Assembly: GCA_009774235.1 (NCBI GenBank)
Contig: VSNJ01000158.1
Coordinates: 1-9,148, forward strand
Direction of reading: 5' to 3'
From: Lachnospiraceae bacterium
Lineage (GTDB): Bacteria > Bacillota > Clostridia > Lachnospirales > Lachnospiraceae
Length of the DNA stretch: 9,148 nucleotides
The stretch's first letter is position 1. Every line of letters starts with the position of its first letter. Below are positions 6,893 to 9,148 of this stretch, piece after piece. The position numbers were made by a program, and so were the translations under genes. The notes beneath the pieces are model-generated. The model was not told the DNA's origin. It made no database searches and was given only the letters and a program-made list of their open reading frames with translations.

Positions 6893-7930
6893 ATGAAAAA
6901 ACCATATATAATTGCTGAGATGGGTGTTAATTTTTATGATACTGCTAAAGTAATGGGTATTACTCCGCTGGAGGCTGCAAAGCTTTATATTGATAAGGCA
7001 GCGGAAGCTGGCATTGACTGTGCAAAGTTCCAGTCCTATAAAGCCGAGACTATTGTTTCTAAAAATTCCCTGGCATACTGGGATACAACTAAAGAGCCAT
7101 CGAAGACCCAGTATGAACTTTTTTTAAAGTATGATAGTTTTGGTGAAGAGGAATATAGCGAATTATGTGAGTATACACATGCAAAAGGTATGGATTTTAC
7201 ATCTACGCCATTTGATTATGCATCTAGTGATTACCTTGAGGATATGGTTGATTTTTATAAGATTTCTTCTTCTGATATTTCTAATATTCCATTTATCCGC
7301 CATATTGGTATAAAAGGTAAGCCTGTTTATATTTCGGCTGGTGCATCTTATTTATCAGAAGTTGATATAGCTGTAAGGACACTTAAAGAAAGTGGCTGTA
7401 AAGATATTGTAATTTTACATTGTGTACTTTCTTATCCTACATGTCCAAAAGATGCAAATCTTAGAATTATTGAAACTTTAAAGAAAGATTTTCCTAATAT
7501 AAGAATTGGCTATTCTGACCATGTTGTACCTGATGATACAATGATGACTCTTGCTACAGCTTATTTGCTTGGAGCAGAAGTAATTGAAAAACATTTTACT
7601 CTTGACAAGACCTTGCAGGGTAATGACCATTATCATGCAGGTGAGCCAGAAGATTTTAAAAAGGCAATTAATAATTTTAAGTTGATTGATACAGTACTTG
7701 GTTGTGCTGAAAAGACTTTATTAGATTGCGAAATTATTCCAAGAAGAGAAGCAAGAAGATCATTGGTACTTACTAGAAATATGAAGGCTGGTGAAATTAT
7801 AAAAGAAGAAGATATTATGGCAAAGCGTCCTGGAACTGGCATTTCCCCACAGTATGCAGAAATTGTAAAAGGACGTAAAGTAATAAGGAATCTTGAAGAA
7901 GATACTATTTTAACCTGGGATATGTTGTAA
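6893..7930 (+). CDS. neuB: Nonulosonic (sialic-type) acid synthase, NeuB/SpsE family with SAF domain
   Basis: This 345-residue protein has normal NeuB length. It is predicted to condense phosphoenolpyruvate with a 6-carbon amino sugar (ManNAc or a 2,4-diacetamido-trideoxyhexose) to give a 9-carbon nonulosonic acid, using a divalent metal. The TIM-barrel domain shows IAEMGVN (7-13), AKFQ (44-47), FTSTPFD (102-108), YKISSSD (122-128), ISAGAS (147-152), HCVLSYPT (176-183), GYSDH (206-210) and IEKHFTLDK (231-239). His210 and His234 match the two metal-binding histidines of meningococcal NeuB. From about 285 comes the SAF (antifreeze-like) domain, with KRPGTGI at 311-317, where Arg312 matches the arginine that reaches the partner's active site in the domain-swapped dimer. 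The enzyme supplies the substrate for the cytidylyltransferase domain encoded just upstream. Variant motifs near 13-16 and 243-252 place it in a subgroup distinct from textbook NeuB and PseI. It may therefore make Neu5Ac, legionaminic, pseudaminic or a less usual acid. Confidence 0.93.
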   Translation: MKKPYIIAEMGVNFYDTAKVMGITPLEAAKLYIDKAAEAGIDCAKFQSYKAETIVSKNSLAYWDTTKEPSKTQYELFLKYDSFGEEEYSELCEYTHAKGMDFTSTPFDYASSDYLEDMVDFYKISSSDISNIPFIRHIGIKGKPVYISAGASYLSEVDIAVRTLKESGCKDIVILHCVLSYPTCPKDANLRIIETLKKDFPNIRIGYSDHVVPDDTMMTLATAYLLGAEVIEKHFTLDKTLQGNDHYHAGEPEDFKKAINNFKLIDTVLGCAEKTLLDCEIIPRREARRSLVLTRNMKAGEIIKEEDIMAKRPGTGISPQYAEIVKGRKVIRNLEEDTILTWDML

Positions 7931-8025
7931 AAGATTATTTAGAAGATGGTTATGGTTTGCCTGGACTGTTTTTTTAACTGTATAGAAAGAGAAATACAAT
8001 AAAAAATAGAATGAGAGTGGATATT
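7931..8025 (+). promoter_or_regulatory. 95-bp gap with possible weak internal promoter
   Basis: This is the longest non-coding stretch in the window. It holds a run of seven T (7969-7975) with no stem in front of it, so it is not a convincing terminator. A TACAAT at 7995-8000 matches five of six bases of the -10 consensus, but the best -35 candidates upstream (TTTAAC at 7973-7978) are poor. In such AT-rich DNA this can occur by chance. The gap may only separate the nonulosonate genes from the following transferase gene. Confidence 0.2.
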
Positions 8026-9148
8026 ATGAAATATGAGTTTGAGGACTTTTATCAAGATTATTTTATTTTCCAGCGTTTAGGCCGTGGTAAATATTATACA
8101 GAATCTTACCCAGATGCAATAAAAAATAACAGATTAAAGCCTAAACAGTTAATAAAGGATTTTTTAAATTTATTTGAAAGTATCTTATATAATAAATCAA
8201 AGACCAGACCATGTATACTTATATGGGAAACTAAATTTAAAGAAATAATTGAATACCATGTTAAATTTTATAATTTTATAGTAGTAACAAATTCTTTAAA
8301 AAAATATAAACAAGTATCAAAAATAAAAGGCATAAAGGTTTACTTTGCTCATCACTGGTATGACCTTATTGATAAAGGATTTGAAACCCATAATATGAAG
8401 TATACAAAAGAAGCAGTTGATAAAATAAAGAAATATATAAAGAAGAATAATATACGTGTAGTTATTCTTGGTAATGATAAGATGTTTATTGAGCGTGCTA
8501 TTAAAGCAGCTGCAGAGGAAATTAATGTACCAGTTGTAATAATACAACATGGAATATATAATATTGATTCATTTAAACAACTACAGACTGCAGATTCAGC
8601 CAGGCATTTCTGGGTATGGTCAGAATATATTAAAGATATTTATTTAAAATATACCGGTAAACAAGATACAGATATTAAAGTAATAGGATATCCTTTTCGT
8701 TTGGATATTGTTCCAGTTAAAAATAAACGTAAAGTGTTATTTCTGGGTAACCAATATTTAAATTATAATAAAAAAGAGGGTGATGGTTATTTTAAAATTG
8801 CCGAAACTGTATATGATATATGTAAGAAGAATAATTTAGAATTTGTTTACCGTCCTCATCCATCAGAAAAAATTACATCTAAATATAATATTTTTAAAGA
8901 AAAAATAAGTAAAAATAGTTCTTTGATGTTTGATTTGAAAGAAACATGGGTAGTAGTTGGAGATATATCTTCTACTATGGTTGAAGCAGCACTTGTTGGA
9001 AGACCTGTGGTACAGGTGATATGGAGTCCCAGGAGTGAAATTGGAGTGACAGATCCAATGTATGGTTTTACTAAAAAAACAATAAACGATAAATTTCATA
9101 TAGAAAAGACAATACTTAATTGTGTTGAAAGTGAATATGTAAATTCAT
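8026..9148 (+). CDS. GT-B-like transferase with HP and SST motifs, candidate nonulosonate transferase (C-terminus cut)
   Basis: The frame is open to the right edge, with 374 codons visible and no stop. The protein appears soluble, with a Lys-rich N-terminal half and a GT-B-like C-terminal half. Visible motifs are VVIIQHGIYN (170-179), VIGYP (219-223), a strand VLFLGNQYL (237-245), VYRPHPSE (274-281), and GDISSTMVEAALVGRPVV (312-329). An HP motif followed by an S/T-rich turn heading a helix is known in bacterial sialyltransferases, polysialyltransferases, KpsS/KpsC-type Kdo transferases and the CDP-glycerol glycerophosphotransferase fold, where these parts hold the nucleotide (often CMP or CDP). 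Its place after NeuB and the CMP-activating enzyme favours a nonulosonate transferase. A polyol-phosphate transferase is the main alternative. The start is ATG 8026, with the weak purine-rich sequence GAGTGG before it. An in-frame ATG at 8011 would add five residues and has no better ribosome binding site. Confidence 0.75.
   Translation, partial: MKYEFEDFYQDYFIFQRLGRGKYYTESYPDAIKNNRLKPKQLIKDFLNLFESILYNKSKTRPCILIWETKFKEIIEYHVKFYNFIVVTNSLKKYKQVSKIKGIKVYFAHHWYDLIDKGFETHNMKYTKEAVDKIKKYIKKNNIRVVILGNDKMFIERAIKAAAEEINVPVVIIQHGIYNIDSFKQLQTADSARHFWVWSEYIKDIYLKYTGKQDTDIKVIGYPFRLDIVPVKNKRKVLFLGNQYLNYNKKEGDGYFKIAETVYDICKKNNLEFVYRPHPSEKITSKYNIFKEKISKNSSLMFDLKETWVVVGDISSTMVEAALVGRPVVQVIWSPRSEIGVTDPMYGFTKKTINDKFHIEKTILNCVESEYVNS

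Noticed and set aside
7961..7980. Possible rho-independent terminator at the T-run after neuB
   Set aside because: I could not find a GC-rich inverted repeat immediately before the T-run, so only the T tract remains, which is common in this AT-rich DNA.
7941..7985. Hydrophobic peptide-like reading (RRWLWFAWTVFLTV) in the gap after neuB
   Set aside because: It has no start codon or ribosome binding site in frame and is only 14 codons before a stop. It could be a gene remnant, but there is nothing to support it.
8317..8550. Minus-strand open frame rich in Tyr, Ile and Phe
   Set aside because: It is antisense to the last gene, where the + strand frame is continuous and carries recognisable motifs.
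8863..9099. Minus-strand open frame rich in Cys, His and Phe
   Set aside because: It is also antisense to the last gene. The Cys/His content reflects reversed coding sequence and forms no zinc-binding spacing.

Overview
The window is a piece of a surface-polysaccharide (capsule, exopolysaccharide or O-antigen-like) gene cluster from a low-GC bacterium. The very AT-rich sequence, AGGAG-type ribosome binding sites, close gene spacing and AGA/ATA-rich codon use fit an anaerobic Firmicute, most likely Clostridia and perhaps a Lachnospiraceae-like lineage. That placement is inference, because no taxonomic marker gene is present. All convincing genes lie on the + strand, and the first and last genes are cut by the window edges.

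Layout: (1) 1-485 is the 3' end of a capsular biosynthesis or glycosyltransferase-like gene. (2) 454-1473 is a GT2-family (GT-A fold) glycosyltransferase, overlapping the previous gene by 32 bp. (3) 1470-2444 is a probable GT-B glycosyltransferase, joined to the previous gene by an ATGA overlap. (4) 2471-3853 is a multi-spanning membrane protein, the likely Wzy-type repeat-unit polymerase. (5) 3871-5268 is a Wzx-type flippase. (6) 5272-6870 is a fusion of a CMP-nonulosonate cytidylyltransferase (NeuA/SpsF-like) and a PseG/SpsG-like GT-B domain. (7) 6893-7930 is a nonulosonic (sialic-type) acid synthase of the NeuB/SpsE family with a C-terminal SAF domain. (8) After a 95-bp gap, 8026-9148 (open at the right edge) is a GT-B-like protein with RPHP and SST motifs, which makes it a candidate nonulosonate transferase.

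Together the genes fit a Wzx/Wzy-dependent pathway. The glycosyltransferases build a lipid-linked oligosaccharide in the cytoplasm, the SpsG-like/NeuB/NeuA activities make and CMP-activate a sialic-like sugar, a transferase adds it, Wzx flips the unit and Wzy polymerises it. The genes for the first steps of nonulosonate synthesis (dehydratase, aminotransferase, acetyltransferase or epimerase) are not in the window, so the identity of the sugar cannot be settled here.

The most notable points are the fused cytidylyltransferase/SpsG-like enzyme with non-canonical motifs, the variant NeuB motifs, and a sharp change in arginine codon choice at about 5272. CGT/CGC codons are almost absent before that point and common after it, which suggests that the nonulosonate module and the upstream glycosyltransferase/Wzy/Wzx block have different histories. 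I see no CRISPR array, insertion sequence, tRNA or rRNA, and no convincing terminator.
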